Assembly: GCA_903884105.1 (NCBI GenBank)
Contig: CAISDJ010000028.1
Span: 1-52,602 of the forward strand
Direction of reading: 5' to 3'
Origin: an uncultured Pseudomonadota bacterium
Lineage (GTDB): Bacteria > Pseudomonadota > Gammaproteobacteria > Steroidobacterales > Steroidobacteraceae
Length of the DNA stretch: 52,602 nt
This document shows positions 52,285 to 52,602 of this stretch, in pieces; the first letter of the stretch is position 1, and every line of letters starts with the position of its first letter. Made by a program: the position numbers and the translations under genes. Below the pieces are notes generated by a model. The model was not told the origin of the DNA. It ran no database searches and was given only the letters and a program-made list of their open reading frames with translations.

Positions 52285-52602
52285 CTTGCGCGCGGTTACG
52301 TTAATCGATCCGCGCTGACCGCGGAGCGGTTCATCGCCAGCCCGTTCTCATCGGAGGGTCAGCGCATGTACCGGTCAGGGGACCTTGCGCGCTGGACGGA
52401 TGCGGGCGTGCTGGAGTTCGGTGGCCGCGCCGATGAGCAGGTCAAGATAAGAGGCTTTCGGATCGAGCCCGGCGAGATCGCTGCGGCGTTGAGCAGTATC
52501 GAGGGGATCAGTCAGGCCGCAGTCGTGGTGCGCGTGGTGGCCGGTGAGAGACGACTCTTCGCGTATCTGGTATCGGGATTTGATGAAGCGATCCCTGCAG
52601 CA
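52285..52602 (+). CDS. Non-ribosomal peptide synthetase adenylation domain (partial)
   Basis: An open frame runs from the edge of the insertion sequence to the window end (106 codons). It begins inside the A6 motif (LARGYVNR) and continues with A7 (YRSGDLARW) and A8 ([19 protein letters not shown]), the hinge of NRPS adenylation domains. The preceding A1-A5 part is absent left of the insertion sequence, where unrelated transposase debris lies, so the gene is 5'-truncated here. The downstream part may still encode thiolation and further modules. The substrate pocket (A3-A5) is missing. Confidence 0.9.

Noticed and set aside
51065-52287. CTT target-site duplication around the IS3 element
   Set aside because: Three bases match by chance easily. 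The left flank is not continuous with the NRPS frame on the right, so a simple insertion is unlikely.

Overview
The window looks like chromosomal DNA of a high-GC gammaproteobacterium. The dnaX/ybaB/recR block behind a 4.5S RNA gene, an orn gene followed by a DUF1249 (YqiB-type) gene, an Orn/RsgA/CAAX-protease neighbourhood, a Prc protease and a Caulobacter/Xanthomonas-type TonB receptor point to somewhere near Xanthomonadales, Nevskiales or Steroidobacterales. I could not run a search, so the taxonomy is inference.

1-18.4 kb is the most unusual part and reads as a signalling and transport island. It opens with two divergent genes for family-3 amino-acid binding proteins whose two lobes lie in reversed order; one is fused to an ABC permease. 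A minus-strand operon (7787 to 2750) follows, encoding a membrane-anchored tandem binding protein, a STAS-domain protein, a permease and an ATPase of the tryptophan/COG2984-4120-1101 ABC type. Next comes a STAS domain fused to an APH-fold kinase. Then a plus-strand Wsp-type chemosensory operon runs CheW, a small membrane protein, CheR-TPR, a WspD-type CheW, CheA-REC and CheB. At the place where wspR (receiver-GGDEF cyclase) is expected, the gene keeps a WspR-type receiver but carries a PP2C/RsbU phosphatase as output. After it come an RsbW-type serine kinase, a GPP34 (GOLPH3-like) protein and a stand-alone STAS antagonist. The likely logic is chemosensory phosphorylation of the receiver, which controls the phosphatase, which dephosphorylates one or more STAS proteins and so controls what the RsbW-type kinase binds. 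No full-length chemoreceptor gene is present.

18.4-45.5 kb is mostly ordinary chromosome. It holds a degraded tRNA-Ser-like remnant, queF, ffs, dnaX-ybaB-recR, rsgA and a CAAX-type M48 protease, orn, DUF1249 and a coiled-coil protein, prc, several small membrane proteins, a Gfo/Idh/MocA dehydrogenase, a secreted HEXXH protein, a beta-carbonic anhydrase, bactofilin with a zinc-ribbon partner, a DevBCA-like exporter with a glutathione peroxidase, and an MFS transporter. It continues with a GDT1/UPF0016 manganese exporter under a yybP-ykoY riboswitch, a secreted metallophosphoesterase, a DUF4389 protein, an SDR-like epimerase, and a DUF3237 protein paired with a flavin monooxygenase.

45.5-52.6 kb is a scrambled accessory region. 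It contains an AT-rich signal-less sugar-binding-protein gene, a gltS fragment joined to a frameshifted IS91-type transposase, and a TonB receptor whose best start codon is ATA. Beyond that lie an IS3 transposase fragment joined to a SnoaL-like fragment, an apparently intact IS3 element with inverted repeats and a slippery A7 frameshift site, and an NRPS adenylation domain cut off at its left side by that element.
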